Shown: positions 25,653-35,067, counted from the first letter of the stretch. The stretch: DNA of 64,000 bases from Luethyella okanaganae (GCF_042660285.1 NZ_JBHSTP010000003.1:310001-374000); one strand, 5' to 3'. Numbers and translations: made by a program. The notes: generated by a model not told the origin, from the sequence alone.

Positions 25653-26843
25653 ATGGACTCCACGTGGTTGGTGCTGATCTCTCTGGCACTAGGCCTTGCG
25701 GTAGGTGCGGGTTTCGTCGCACTCCTGCACGTCGCCGAGCGACGCGGGGCACGTGCCGCCGAGGTCGTGAGTCCCACCATCCCCGACGGCATCGACCAGG
25801 TGCTCGAGGCGCTCGAGTCGGCCGGCGTCGTGCTCGACCCCTCCCACAACGTTATGAAGGCCTCCCCAGGCGCGCTCTCGATGGGACTCGTCTGGAACGG
25901 CGGGCTCGTGCATCCTGAGCTCGTGGAACTGGTCGACGGCGTGCGCCGGACGGGCGAGGCCGTGAGCAAGGAGCTCGTCATCACGCGCGGACCGTTCGGT
26001 GACGCGAGCATGTACCTGCGCGTGCGGCTCGCCAGGCTCGGCACCCGTTTCGTGCTGCTGCTCGCGGAGGACCGCACCGAGACGCACCGACTCGACGAGG
26101 TGCGCCGCGACTTCGTCGCCAACATCAGCCATGAGCTCAAGACGCCGATCGCCTCGGTGAGTCTTCTGGCCGAGGCTCTCGACCAGGCGGCGGACGAGCC
26201 GGAGCAGGTGCGTCGTTTCGCCAACCGGCTCACAACGGAGTCCGGCCGCCTCGCTCGCATCACTCAGGAGATCATCGAGCTCAGCCGGTTGCAGGCGCAG
26301 GATGCCCTCGCGACGCCGCGACTCGTGAGCGTGGACGCCGTCGTGGCGGCGGCCGTCGACCAGAACCGCGTCGTCGCGGAGTCCCACGACGTGACCATCG
26401 TGGTCGGGCGTAGATCCAGGGTCGAGGTCTATGGAGACGAGACCCTGCTCGTCGTCGCCGTTCACAATCTCATCGCCAACGCCGTGCACTACTCCTCGGC
26501 CGGTTCCCACGTCGGGGTCGGAGTCAAGCATTTCGACGGGATCGTCGAGATCGCCGTCACGGATCAGGGGCTCGGCATTCCCGAAGAGGACATCGACCGC
26601 GTCTTCGAGCGCTTCTTCCGCGTGGACCAGGCGCGGTCACGCCACACTGGCGGCACTGGGCTCGGCCTGAGTATCGTCAAGCACGCCGTGCAGAACCACG
26701 GCGGCGACATCCGGGTATGGTCGCAGCCGGGTCATGGTTCCACGTTCACGATCCGTCTTCCGGAGGCGGTGCAGAACGTCGCCGGTACACACAATGCAGT
26801 CGAAGCAAATGGAGAGAACGTTGACACGTATCCTGCTGGTTGA
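25653..26843 (+). CDS. senX3: Phosphate-sensing sensor histidine kinase
   Basis: A membrane sensor kinase of 396 residues. One N-terminal hydrophobic helix (about 5-26) is followed by a PAS-like domain (about 45-140). The dimerisation domain has His160 in VANISHELKTPIASV, and the catalytic domain has NLIANAVHYS, DQGLGIP and TGLGLSI. The architecture and position beside regX3 and opposite phoU are those of SenX3. It controls the Pho regulon, probably including the pstS and ppk boxes noted here. Confidence 0.94.
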   Translation: MDSTWLVLISLALGLAVGAGFVALLHVAERRGARAAEVVSPTIPDGIDQVLEALESAGVVLDPSHNVMKASPGALSMGLVWNGGLVHPELVELVDGVRRTGEAVSKELVITRGPFGDASMYLRVRLARLGTRFVLLLAEDRTETHRLDEVRRDFVANISHELKTPIASVSLLAEALDQAADEPEQVRRFANRLTTESGRLARITQEIIELSRLQAQDALATPRLVSVDAVVAAAVDQNRVVAESHDVTIVVGRRSRVEVYGDETLLVVAVHNLIANAVHYSSAGSHVGVGVKHFDGIVEIAVTDQGLGIPEEDIDRVFERFFRVDQARSRHTGGTGLGLSIVKHAVQNHGGDIRVWSQPGHGSTFTIRLPEAVQNVAGTHNAVEANGENVDTYPAG

Positions 26844-27501
26844 AGACGAGAGCGCGCTGAGCGAACCGCTGAGCTTCTTGCTCGGACGCGAGGGCTACGA
26901 GGTCACGGTCGTCGCCGACGGCCCGAGCGCGATCAGTGAGTTCGAACGAACCGGCACTGACATGATCCTGCTCGACCTCATGCTCCCGGGGATACCCGGA
27001 ACCGAGGTGTGCCGCGAGATCCGTCAGCGCTCCTCGGTTCCGATCATCATGCTCACCGCGAAGGACTCCGAGGTCGACATCGTCGTCGGTCTCGAACTCG
27101 GAGCCGACGACTACGTGACCAAGCCGTATTCCACCCGTGAGTTGCTCGCACGCATCCGTGCCGTGCTGCGACGTCAGATCGACACCGAGCACGACGACGA
27201 GAGCGTGCTCGAGGCCGGCACAGTGCGCATGGACATCGAACGACACACGGTAGCGGTCAACGGGGTCGACACTCCTATGCCGCTCAAGGAATTCGAGTTG
27301 CTCGAATTGCTGCTGCGCAATGCAGGGCGGGTGCTCACTCGCGGCCAGCTGATCGACAGGGTGTGGGGCACCGACTATTTCGGCGACACCAAGACCCTCG
27401 ATGTGCACATCAAGCGGATTCGCTCGAAGATCGAGGCGGTTCCCTCGGAGCCCACGATGCTCGTCACCGTGCGCGGACTCGGGTACCGCTTCGAGGCCTA
27501 G
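26821..27501 (+). CDS. regX3: OmpR-family response regulator of phosphate starvation
   Basis: A 226-residue response regulator. The receiver domain has acidic pocket EDE near residues 8-10, phospho-acceptor Asp52 in LLDLMLPG and the conserved lysine in DDYVTKPYS. The winged helix contains PLKEFELLELLLRNAGRVL and VWGTDYFGDTKTLDVHIKRIRSK. TTG at 26821 is chosen because GGAGAG lies six bases before it and it aligns with known RegX3 N-termini; ATG at 26809 would add four residues. It overlaps the senX3 3' end. Confidence 0.94.
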   Translation: MTRILLVEDESALSEPLSFLLGREGYEVTVVADGPSAISEFERTGTDMILLDLMLPGIPGTEVCREIRQRSSVPIIMLTAKDSEVDIVVGLELGADDYVTKPYSTRELLARIRAVLRRQIDTEHDDESVLEAGTVRMDIERHTVAVNGVDTPMPLKEFELLELLLRNAGRVLTRGQLIDRVWGTDYFGDTKTLDVHIKRIRSKIEAVPSEPTMLVTVRGLGYRFEA

Positions 27502-27577
27502 CCTCCACGTGCCGCGGGCGGCCGGTTCATGCTCGGTTCAGCGAGCGGACTCCTGCCCGCAGCGCCCCAGCGACGCC

Positions 27578-28060
27578 TCAGTTTTCGACGTCGGCCGGAA
27601 GCAGCTCGGAATACTCCGGCAGGCCTCCGTCGAGCACGGGGATCAGCAGCTCCTTGCCGGATGCCTCGCCGTACTGGAAGAAGACGGGAACGAGTGAGCC
27701 GGGGATGCTGTCGATTCCACGGAGGATCACGACCTCGCCGTCGGGTTCACCGAGCACAGTGGTCGAATCGCCTGCGAGGACGACGTGCTGGGTGATCTTC
27801 TTGCCCTTCGACTCGAACTGGACGGCGAGGCGTGCGGCCGTTCCTGCCTTGTTGACGACGGTCACCACCAGGTTGCCGTCCGTCCCGGTCTCAGAGATGA
27901 GGATCGCATTGCGCACGTCGAGGTCGCCGATGTCGGCGCTGACCCCGTCGCTCGCGTCGTAGTGCTTCGTGGTTGCCTGCGGGGCGACGAGGTTGCATGC
28001 GCTCGTGCCGAGAAGAATGCCAGCCGCCAGAATGACCGATGCCGCGATACGCGCCCTCAC
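27578..28060 (-). CDS. lpqE: LpqE-like lipoprotein
   Basis: A 160-residue lipoprotein with hydrophobic signal segment and lipobox TSAC (Cys22). The mature domain is beta-rich (NAILISETGTDGNLVVTVVN, LAVQFESKGKK). Mycobacterial lpqE lies divergently beside carD, exactly the arrangement here, which is the main support for the symbol; function is unknown. A palindrome resembling a DtxR/IdeR box lies in the shared upstream region (28157-28176). Confidence 0.7.
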   Translation of the reverse strand: MRARIAASVILAAGILLGTSACNLVAPQATTKHYDASDGVSADIGDLDVRNAILISETGTDGNLVVTVVNKAGTAARLAVQFESKGKKITQHVVLAGDSTTVLGEPDGEVVILRGIDSIPGSLVPVFFQYGEASGKELLIPVLDGGLPEYSELLPADVEN

Positions 28061-28156
28061 AAGACCTCCAAAACGGTGGCGTCCTGCACGGCGACGGGCC
28101 GGGGACGCTGCGGAATTCGCTACGAGTTTAGCCTATGCGGTCGGCGAGCCCCGGAA

Positions 28157-28176
28157 TGGTAAGGCGAACCTTACCA
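28157..28176. promoter_or_regulatory. Palindrome resembling a DtxR/IdeR iron box
   Basis: TGGTAAGG-CGAA-CCTTACCA has perfect 8-bp arms. In the overlapping 19 bases starting AATGGTAAGG, about 14 agree with the iron-box consensus TTAGGTTAGGCTAACCTAA. It sits between lpqE and carD, 47-66 bp before the carD ATG and 97 bp upstream of lpqE. Binding by the regulator encoded at 57.4 kb is a hypothesis. Confidence 0.5.
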
Positions 28177-28222
28177 GGTAGCGCTTGTGGTATCCTATAG
28201 TTCGCTGAAGGGATATCAATTC

Positions 28223-28705
28223 ATGCTTTTTGAGGTTGGCGAGACAGTCGTTTACCCCCACCACGGAGCCGCAACGATCACCGAGGTGAAGAAGAGAATC
28301 ATCAAGGGTGAAGAGAAGCTCTACCTTAAGCTCAACGTCACACAGGGCGATCTCACGATCGAGGTTCCCGCCGAGAACGTGGACCTCGTCGGTGTTCGCG
28401 ATGTGATCGGCAAAGAAGGACTCGACCGCGTCTTCGAGGTTCTGCGCGCTCCGTTCACCGAGGAGCCGACCAATTGGTCCCGCCGTTACAAGGCGAACCT
28501 CGAGAAGCTCGCGTCCGGAGACGTCATCAAGGTCTCCGAGGTCGTGCGCGACCTGTGGCGCCGCGACCAGGACCGCGGTCTCTCAGCGGGAGAGAAGCGC
28601 ATGCTGGCCAAGGCTCGCCAGATCCTGATCTCAGAGCTCGCGCTCGCCGAGAAGACCGACGAGGAGAAGGCTTCGACCGTGCTCGACGAGGTTCTCGCCT
28701 CCTGA
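28223..28705 (+). CDS. carD: CarD-family RNA polymerase-binding transcription factor
   Basis: A 160-residue protein that stabilises the open promoter complex and controls rRNA and stringent-response transcription. The N-terminal RNAP-interaction Tudor-like domain is seen in VGETVVYPHHGAATITEV, and the C-terminal helical DNA-binding domain holds the key tryptophan in TEEPTNWSRRYKANLEKL. ATG at 28223 (with AAGGGATA upstream) gives the standard length; the frame opens 12 codons earlier. It is followed by ispDF as in mycobacteria. Confidence 0.96.
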   Translation: MLFEVGETVVYPHHGAATITEVKKRIIKGEEKLYLKLNVTQGDLTIEVPAENVDLVGVRDVIGKEGLDRVFEVLRAPFTEEPTNWSRRYKANLEKLASGDVIKVSEVVRDLWRRDQDRGLSAGEKRMLAKARQILISELALAEKTDEEKASTVLDEVLAS

Positions 28706-28792
28706 TCCCCACCTCCTCGAGATGACGCGATCCGCTGTTCTCGGGAGGCGGAGGTGAACGATTGGCGTTAGCTCACGGTTCTGAGGACGGGC

Positions 28793-29989
28793 ATGAGTGA
28801 GACGATGGTGCCGGACGCAGCAGTCGTTGTCGTCGCGGCGGGCAGCGGAACCCGACTCGGGCGGGCCGAGCCCAAGGCCTTCGTCTCTGTTATGGGTCGA
28901 CCGTTACTTGCCTACGCCCTAGATGCCGTCTTCGGTATGGACCGGCCGGTCCAGGTCGTCGTCGTCGCGCCGCCGGGGTTCCTGGCTGAGGCACGTGCGA
29001 TCGGCGAGGACGTCGCCGGGTCGGCATCCGGCCATCTTCGCGTCGTGGTCGGAGGCGCGACCCGGCAGAGCTCCGTCGCCGCCGGGCTCGCCGCGCTCGA
29101 CCCTGCGATCGAAGTCGTGCTCGTGCACGATGCCGCACGTGCGCTCGCCCCGAGCGGTCTGCACGACGCCGTCGTCGCCGCGGTCCGCGAGAGCGGCGTG
29201 GGAGCCGTCCCGGGCCTCGCCGTCGTCGACACGATCAAGCGGGTGAATGCGGCCGGGGGAATACTCGGCACCGTCGACCGTTCCGAGCTCTCCGCCGTGC
29301 AGACCCCGCAGGGCTTTCCCCGCGATCTTCTCGAGGCCGCCTACGCCGCCTCCTCCAAAGAATTCACCGACGACGCCGCTCTCGTCGCATCGGCCGGTGG
29401 AACGGTCAGAATCGTCCCTGGCGACCCTCTCGCCTTCAAGGTGACGACGTCGTGGGACCTGCGGCGCGCGGAACAGCTCCTCGCCCCCGAGGCTCGTGCG
29501 AGCGCCCCCGGCGGTCTGCGCGTCGGGACCGGGGTCGACGTGCACGCCTTCGCCGCCGACATCGAGACCCCGCTCTGGCTCGCCGGACTGCACTGGCCCG
29601 GCCAGCCCGGTCTAGCCGGCCACAGCGACGGCGACGTGGTGAGCCATGCGATCTGCGATGCCCTGCTCTCGGCTGCGGGACTCGGCGACATCGGCGGAAT
29701 CTTCGGCACGGACGATCCGCGCCTCGTCGACGCGCATGGCGAGGTGTTCCTGAGGGAGACCCTGCGCCTGATCGAGGCGGCGGGATACCGCGTGGGGAAT
29801 GTGTCCGTGCAACTCGTCGGCAACCGTCCCGAGCTTGCGCCGCGCCGCGCCGAGGCCGAGGTCTTGCTCGGCGGTATCCTGGGAGCGCCAGTCTCCGTCT
29901 CGGCCACAACGACCGACTCGCTCGGTTTCACCGGTCGTGGTGAGGGTATCGCCGCGATCGCGACGGCGTTGTTGGTCCTCGTCCTTTGA
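28793..29989 (+). CDS. ispDF: Bifunctional IspD-IspF enzyme of the MEP isoprenoid pathway
   Basis: A single 398-residue polypeptide combining two non-consecutive MEP steps. Residues 1-225 are 2-C-methyl-D-erythritol 4-phosphate cytidylyltransferase, with VVAAGSGTRLGRAEPKAF and the VLVHDAARAL loop. Residues about 238-398 are the 2,4-cyclodiphosphate synthase, with VGTGVDVHAF, HSDGDVVSHAICDALLSAAG holding the zinc ligands, and TTDSLGFTGRGEGIAA. In mycobacteria these are separate adjacent genes. The fusion is known in some bacteria, so it is unusual but not new. Confidence 0.95.
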   Translation: MSETMVPDAAVVVVAAGSGTRLGRAEPKAFVSVMGRPLLAYALDAVFGMDRPVQVVVVAPPGFLAEARAIGEDVAGSASGHLRVVVGGATRQSSVAAGLAALDPAIEVVLVHDAARALAPSGLHDAVVAAVRESGVGAVPGLAVVDTIKRVNAAGGILGTVDRSELSAVQTPQGFPRDLLEAAYAASSKEFTDDAALVASAGGTVRIVPGDPLAFKVTTSWDLRRAEQLLAPEARASAPGGLRVGTGVDVHAFAADIETPLWLAGLHWPGQPGLAGHSDGDVVSHAICDALLSAAGLGDIGGIFGTDDPRLVDAHGEVFLRETLRLIEAAGYRVGNVSVQLVGNRPELAPRRAEAEVLLGGILGAPVSVSATTTDSLGFTGRGEGIAAIATALLVLVL

Positions 29990-30071
29990 CGCCCTCTCGA
30001 TCCGTGTCGATGTGCGGCGAACGCCCCGCCGCCGATCGGTAACAGTGCGGGGCCGCCGGTAGGCTTGCTGC

Positions 30072-31490
30072 GTGACCGTGCGACTCTACGACTCGAAGGC
30101 TCAGACGCTGCGCGACTTCGTTCCGATCACCCCGGGATGCGTCGGCATGTATGTCTGCGGGCCGACGGTCCAGTCGAGCCCGCACATCGGGCACCTGCGC
30201 AGCGCGCTCGTCTACGACCTGCTGCGGCGCTGGCTGAACTATCGCGGGTTCGACGTCACCTTCGTGCGCAACGTCACCGACATCGACGACAAGATCCTCG
30301 TCAATGCCGAGGACGGCAATGAGGAGTGGTGGGCGCTCGCGTACCGCTATGAGCTCGAGTTCACCGCCGGCTATCAACGGCTCGGCATCCTTGCCCCCAC
30401 CTACGAGCCGCGTGCCACGGCGAGCGTCACCCAGATGCAGGAGATCATCGCGCGTCTGATCGAGCGCGGCCACGCGTACGCCGCGGACGATGGATCGGGC
30501 GACGTCTATTTCGACACGGGCAGCTGGCCGGGCTACGGTGAGCTCACCCGGCAGAGCCGCGACAACATGGAGGCGGCGACGGACGCGGATCCGCGCGGAA
30601 AACGCGATCCGCGCGACTTCGCGCTGTGGAAAGGGCACAAGGCGAACGAGCCGCAGTCGGCGGCGTGGGGCTCTCCGTGGGGACTCGGTCGACCGGGCTG
30701 GCACATCGAGTGCTCCGCCATGGCGGAGCGCTACCTCGGCACCCATTTCGATATCCACGGTGGCGGCCTCGATCTGCGCTTTCCGCACCACGAGAACGAA
30801 CTCGCTCAGTCCACGGCGGCCGGCGACGAGTTCGCCAACTACTGGGTGCACAACGGCCTCGTCAATGTCGGTGGTCAGAAGATGTCGAAGTCGCTCGGCA
30901 ATTCGATCTACGTCTCCGAACTGCTCGACTCGGCCCGTCCGATCGTGATCCGTTATTACCTCGGCGCGGCTCACTACCGTTCGACCCTCGACTATCATCC
31001 CGGTTCGCTCGATGAGGCCGAGGCCGCGCTCGATCGCATCGAGGGCTTCCTGGAACGTGCCGATCGACGGCTCGCCAACACCCGGTTCGCGTCTTCCGGT
31101 GTCGAGATCGTTCCCGACCCGTTCCAGGAAGCCCTCGACGACGACCTCGCGGTGCCGCAGGCGCTCGCCGTGCTGCACGAGACGGTGCGCGCCGGCAACG
31201 CCGCCCTCGACGCCGAAGACCTCGGCGCTGCGGCGTCAGCCCGGGGCCAGGTCGCGGCGATGACCGAGGTGCTCGGCATCAACCCGCGGTCGGCGGAGTG
31301 GACGGCCACGGACGACGTGGCGACTCGTCGCGCTCTCGACGCGCTCGTGACCCGGCTCATCGACGACCGTGCCGCTGCGCGCAGCAACAAGGACTACGCA
31401 GTGGCAGACCGCATCCGCGATGAGCTCATGGCGGCCGGCATCACCATCGAAGACACCCCGTCGGGTGCGCATTGGAGTCTTGGATCATGA
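30072..31490 (+). CDS. cysS: Cysteinyl-tRNA synthetase
   Basis: Charges tRNA-Cys. The 472-residue class I synthetase has YVCGPTVQSSPHIGHLRSAL (zinc cysteine plus HIGH), the second zinc site around WHIECSAMAERYLG and HHENELAQS, and KMSKS in GGQKMSKSLGNS. Its length and C-terminal DALR-like region distinguish it from the shorter MshC mycothiol ligase. The start is GTG at 30072. Its last four bases overlap the rlmB start. Confidence 0.95.
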   Translation: MTVRLYDSKAQTLRDFVPITPGCVGMYVCGPTVQSSPHIGHLRSALVYDLLRRWLNYRGFDVTFVRNVTDIDDKILVNAEDGNEEWWALAYRYELEFTAGYQRLGILAPTYEPRATASVTQMQEIIARLIERGHAYAADDGSGDVYFDTGSWPGYGELTRQSRDNMEAATDADPRGKRDPRDFALWKGHKANEPQSAAWGSPWGLGRPGWHIECSAMAERYLGTHFDIHGGGLDLRFPHHENELAQSTAAGDEFANYWVHNGLVNVGGQKMSKSLGNSIYVSELLDSARPIVIRYYLGAAHYRSTLDYHPGSLDEAEAALDRIEGFLERADRRLANTRFASSGVEIVPDPFQEALDDDLAVPQALAVLHETVRAGNAALDAEDLGAAASARGQVAAMTEVLGINPRSAEWTATDDVATRRALDALVTRLIDDRAAARSNKDYAVADRIRDELMAAGITIEDTPSGAHWSLGS

Positions 31491-32509
31491 AGAACAGCAG
31501 TGGGAAGCCCCGCGCCGGAGCCGTGAGGAAGGGCCGTAAGGGCCCTCAGGTCGGGTCGGGCGGTCAAGGACGTCAGGCTCTCGAGGGCCGTAAGCCGACT
31601 CCGAAAGCCGAGGACCGGCCGTACCATCCCGCGGGCAAGCGTAAGGCGGCCCAGGAGCGCTACGAGGCGGCCGGCGGCAAGGCGCGCGTGAGCGGACGAG
31701 GCGGTGCAGCGGCCCCTCGCGGCGCGAGTGGAGCTGCCCGCCGGTCCAAGTCGGGGGACGAGACGGAGATCGTGACGGGTCGTAACTCCGTCGTTGAGGC
31801 GCTCAGGGCCAGGATCCCTGCGACGGCGCTCTACGTCGCTGCCCGTGTCGAGATGGACGACCGCGTCAAAGAGGCGCTCAAGCTCGCCACGAGCCGCGGC
31901 ATCGCAATCCTCGAGGTCATGCGCCCTGAGCTCGACCGACTCGCTGGCAGAGACAGCGTGCATCAGGGACTCGCGCTCAAGGTGCCGCCATATGAGTATG
32001 CGCATCCAGGAGAACTGCTCGACGAGGTCGTCGGGCGCGGTGAGACGCCGCTCTTCGTCGCGCTCGACGGCATCACCGACCCGCGCAACCTCGGCGCGAT
32101 CATCCGTTCGACCGCCGCCTTCGGCGGGCACGGCGTGATCGTTCCGCAGCGCCGCTCCGTGGGCGTGACCGCCTCGGCGTGGAAGACCTCGGCGGGTGCC
32201 GCGGCACGCACACCCGTCGCCATGGCTCCCAACCTCACCCAGACACTCAAGGCGTTCAAAGATGCGGGTGTCTTCGTGCTCGGCCTCGATGGCGGCGGCG
32301 ACGTCTCGCTGCCGGGCCTGGAACTCGCCGACCGTCCTGTCGTGGTGGTGGTCGGAAGCGAGGGTAAGGGTCTCTCGCGCCTCGTCACCGAGACGTGCGA
32401 CGCGGTCGTGTCGATTCCGATCAGCGCCGCGACGGAGTCGCTCAACGCCGGCATCGCGGCGTCCGTCACGCTCTACGAGATCGCGCGCTTGCGCGCCATC
32501 TCCCGCTGA
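31487..32509 (+). CDS. rlmB: SpoU-family 23S rRNA (guanosine-2'-O-)-methyltransferase
   Basis: A 340-residue RNA 2'-O-ribose methyltransferase. The first about 95 residues are lysine/arginine/glycine-rich and probably disordered RNA-binding sequence. An RNA-binding L30-like domain follows, then the SPOUT knot motifs ITDPRNLGAIIRSTAAFGG, VVVVGSEGKGLSRLV and IPISAATESLNAGIAASV. ATG at 31487 overlaps cysS by four bases. The specific nucleotide (RlmB-type) is inferred from family and synteny. Confidence 0.9.
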   Translation: MKNSSGKPRAGAVRKGRKGPQVGSGGQGRQALEGRKPTPKAEDRPYHPAGKRKAAQERYEAAGGKARVSGRGGAAAPRGASGAARRSKSGDETEIVTGRNSVVEALRARIPATALYVAARVEMDDRVKEALKLATSRGIAILEVMRPELDRLAGRDSVHQGLALKVPPYEYAHPGELLDEVVGRGETPLFVALDGITDPRNLGAIIRSTAAFGGHGVIVPQRRSVGVTASAWKTSAGAAARTPVAMAPNLTQTLKAFKDAGVFVLGLDGGGDVSLPGLELADRPVVVVVGSEGKGLSRLVTETCDAVVSIPISAATESLNAGIAASVTLYEIARLRAISR

Positions 32510-32525
32510 ACAGTCGCCGGCGGGA

Positions 32526-33818
32526 TCACACCTTGAGCCGCCAGTCCTCCTCGTCCTCAGAGTCGGCGGAGGCCATGTCGACGGGGACCGCGATGACGCC
32601 CGTCTGCGGGTCGATCACGGTCGCCTCGTCTCGGCGATGACGCAGGATGTCGTTGATGTATGAGGTGACCGCTTCGGCGAGCGGGATGTCGTGGCCGGCC
32701 TTCTGCGCCATGAACCAGCGATGTTCGAGCAGTTGATGGAAGACCTCGGCCGGCTCGAGCTTGCCCCTGAGGTCGCCGGGGATGGCGCGGACGACCGGTT
32801 CGAAGACGCGCATGAGCCACTCGTGGGCGACCATCTCCTCGTCGAACTCGGTCTTGCCGTAGCTCGCGCGATAGGAGTCGAGGTCGTTGAGTAGACGCCT
32901 GGCCTGGTTCTCCTCTGCGTCGAGTCCGGTCAGGCGCAGCAGTCGACGCTGGTGGTGGCCGGCATCGACGACCTTCGGCTGGATGCGCACCGTGGTACCG
33001 GTGTCATCTGTCTTGATCGCGAGTTCTTCGATGTCGAAGCCGAGATCGTTGAGACGGTTGACGCGCTCGCTGATGCGCCAACGCTCGGAGGACGCGAATG
33101 ACTCGGATCCCGTCAGCTCCAGCCACAGTTTGCGGTAGGCCTCGACGATGCCATTGGAGATGCGGATGGGGTCGAGTTCGTCGGCGACGCGACCACCGGC
33201 CTCGAGATCCATGAGCTCGCCGGCGATGTTGACCCGGGCGATCTCGAGGTCGTTCTCGCGCTGCCCGTTCGACAGGCCGTCGTAGAGCTGGCCGGTCTCG
33301 GCGTCGACGAGATATGCCGCGAAGGCTCCTGCGTCGCGGCGGAACAGGGTGTTCGAGAGCGAGACGTCGCCCCAGAAGAAGCCGATGATGTGCAGGCGGA
33401 CGAGCAGCACGGCGAGGGCGTCGACGAGCCGGGTCGCCGTATCTGGGCGCAGTGTCTGCGAGAAGAGGGCGCGGTAGGGCAAGGAGAACTTGAGATGTCG
33501 GGTGACGAGCACGGGCTTGAGCGGTTCGGCCTCGTCGTCGCTGCGGTTTGTGATGACCGCGACCGGCTCGACGCAGGGGATCTCGAGCCGCTGCAGGGTG
33601 CGCAGCATCTCGTACTCGCCCTTCGCCATCTCCGCCGTCGTCTCCTTGATGGCGACCACGTGCCCGCCGAGGTGGGCGAAACGCACGAGGTGACGTGAGA
33701 TACCCTTCGGGAGCGAGACGATGTGCTCATTCGGCCAGGCGTCGAGCGGCAAGTCCCACGGCAGGTCGAGCAGGGCCGGGTCGGCCATCGCCGAGGTGAT
33801 GTTGAGGGAACCACTCAT
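32526..33818 (-). CDS. DUF4032 kinase-like protein
   Basis: A 430-residue actinobacterial protein. The N-terminal 260 residues resemble a lipopolysaccharide-kinase/aminoglycoside-phosphotransferase fold: GGHVVAIKETTAEMAKGEYEM provides a candidate ATP-binding lysine, and GFFWGDVSLSNTLFRRD looks like a catalytic-loop variant (GD....N). The DUF4032 domain is C-terminal. Whether it is an active kinase is unknown. It faces rlmB convergently and precedes the UgpC gene on the same strand. Confidence 0.85.
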   Translation of the reverse strand: MSGSLNITSAMADPALLDLPWDLPLDAWPNEHIVSLPKGISRHLVRFAHLGGHVVAIKETTAEMAKGEYEMLRTLQRLEIPCVEPVAVITNRSDDEAEPLKPVLVTRHLKFSLPYRALFSQTLRPDTATRLVDALAVLLVRLHIIGFFWGDVSLSNTLFRRDAGAFAAYLVDAETGQLYDGLSNGQRENDLEIARVNIAGELMDLEAGGRVADELDPIRISNGIVEAYRKLWLELTGSESFASSERWRISERVNRLNDLGFDIEELAIKTDDTGTTVRIQPKVVDAGHHQRRLLRLTGLDAEENQARRLLNDLDSYRASYGKTEFDEEMVAHEWLMRVFEPVVRAIPGDLRGKLEPAEVFHQLLEHRWFMAQKAGHDIPLAEAVTSYINDILRHRRDEATVIDPQTGVIAVPVDMASADSEDEEDWRLKV

Positions 33819-33966
33819 GATGTGTTGAGCCTAGTCGGCGGCGGAGCCTTCTTCCGCCGACAAAGCGGGTTGCCCATCGGACGAGCGGGGCGCGCCTGTG
33901 TTGAGCGTCGGGGAAGAGCCCTCCTCCGCGAACGGTCTCGCGGGGGATGGCTCCGAAACGACGCGG

Positions 33967-35067
33967 CTAGTGCGCGATCGCCTTGTTGAGCAGACGTTCG
34001 CCGCTCTCGGCGTCGAAGACGTGCACGTGATGAGGGGTCGGGGTCAGCCACACCTTGTCGCCCGCGTTCGGGTGGGTGCGCCCGTCGACGCGCGCGACGA
34101 TGTCGGTGCGCTTGCCCTCGACCGTCGAGTGGCCGTAGAGGTAGCCGTCGGCACCGAGTTCCTCGACGAGGTCGACATCCACTTCGAGGCCCTGGCCGGC
34201 TGTGGTCGACACGACGATGTCCTCGGGCCGGACGCCCGCCGTCACCGAGGTGCCGCTGGCGCTGTCGAGCGCCTGACGCTCGACAGCGACGATCGCGCTG
34301 CCGAACCGGATGCCGCCTTCGGCGATGTCGGCGTGGAACAGGTTCATGGCGGGGCTGCCGATGAAGCCGGCGACGAACACGTTGTTCGGCTGCTCATAGA
34401 GGTCGCGCGGGGTGCCGACCTGCTGCAGCAGGCCGTCCTTCAGCACGGCGATACGGTCGCCCATGGTGAGTGCCTCGGTCTGGTCGTGCGTGACGTAGAC
34501 CGTGGTGACGCCGAGGCGGCGCTGGAGCGAGGCGATCTGGGTGCGGGTCTGCACGCGCAACTTGGCGTCGAGGTTCGACAACGGCTCGTCCATGAGGAAC
34601 ACCTGGGGTTGGCGCACGATGGCGCGGCCCATGGCGACACGTTGACGCTGACCGCCGGAGAGCGCCTTCGGCTTGCGGCTGAGGTAGGGCTCGAGATCGA
34701 GCAGTTTCGCAGCCTCGAGCACGCGGGCGGCGCGCTCGTCCTTGTTGACGCCCGCGATCTTCAGGGCGAAGCCCATGTTCTCTGCCACCGTCATGTGCGG
34801 GTAGAGCGCATAGTTCTGAAAGACCATGGCGATGTCGCGATCCTTCGGCGGAACGTCGGTGACGTTGCGATCGCCGATGAAGATGTTGCCGGCGTTGACC
34901 TCTTCGAGTCCGGCGAGCATCCGCAGCGAGGTCGACTTTCCGCAGCCGGAGGGTCCGACGAGCACGAGGAACTCGCCGTCGGCGACCTGGAGGTCGAGCT
35001 GATCGACGGCCGGACGGGTGCCGCCTGGGTAAAGGCGGGTTGCTTTGTCAAAGGTGACAGATGCCAT
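33967..35067 (-). CDS. ugpC: UgpC/MsmK-type sugar ABC transporter ATPase
   Basis: A 366-residue ATPase of the carbohydrate-uptake (CUT1) class. Walker A GPSGCGKST, signature LSGGQRQRVAMGRA, Walker B VFLMDEPLSNLDAKL and the TVYVTHDQTEA switch are intact. The last about 130 residues are the OB/TOBE regulatory domain. It stands alone without permeases or binding protein, so it is likely the shared ATPase that energises several sugar importers encoded elsewhere, as in other actinobacteria. Confidence 0.92.
   Translation of the reverse strand: MASVTFDKATRLYPGGTRPAVDQLDLQVADGEFLVLVGPSGCGKSTSLRMLAGLEEVNAGNIFIGDRNVTDVPPKDRDIAMVFQNYALYPHMTVAENMGFALKIAGVNKDERAARVLEAAKLLDLEPYLSRKPKALSGGQRQRVAMGRAIVRQPQVFLMDEPLSNLDAKLRVQTRTQIASLQRRLGVTTVYVTHDQTEALTMGDRIAVLKDGLLQQVGTPRDLYEQPNNVFVAGFIGSPAMNLFHADIAEGGIRFGSAIVAVERQALDSASGTSVTAGVRPEDIVVSTTAGQGLEVDVDLVEELGADGYLYGHSTVEGKRTDIVARVDGRTHPNAGDKVWLTPTPHHVHVFDAESGERLLNKAIAH

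Noticed and set aside
30072..31490. MshC mycothiol ligase instead of CysS
   Set aside because: The length of 472 residues, complete C-terminal region and placement next to rlmB and ispDF fit cysteinyl-tRNA synthetase. MshC is shorter.
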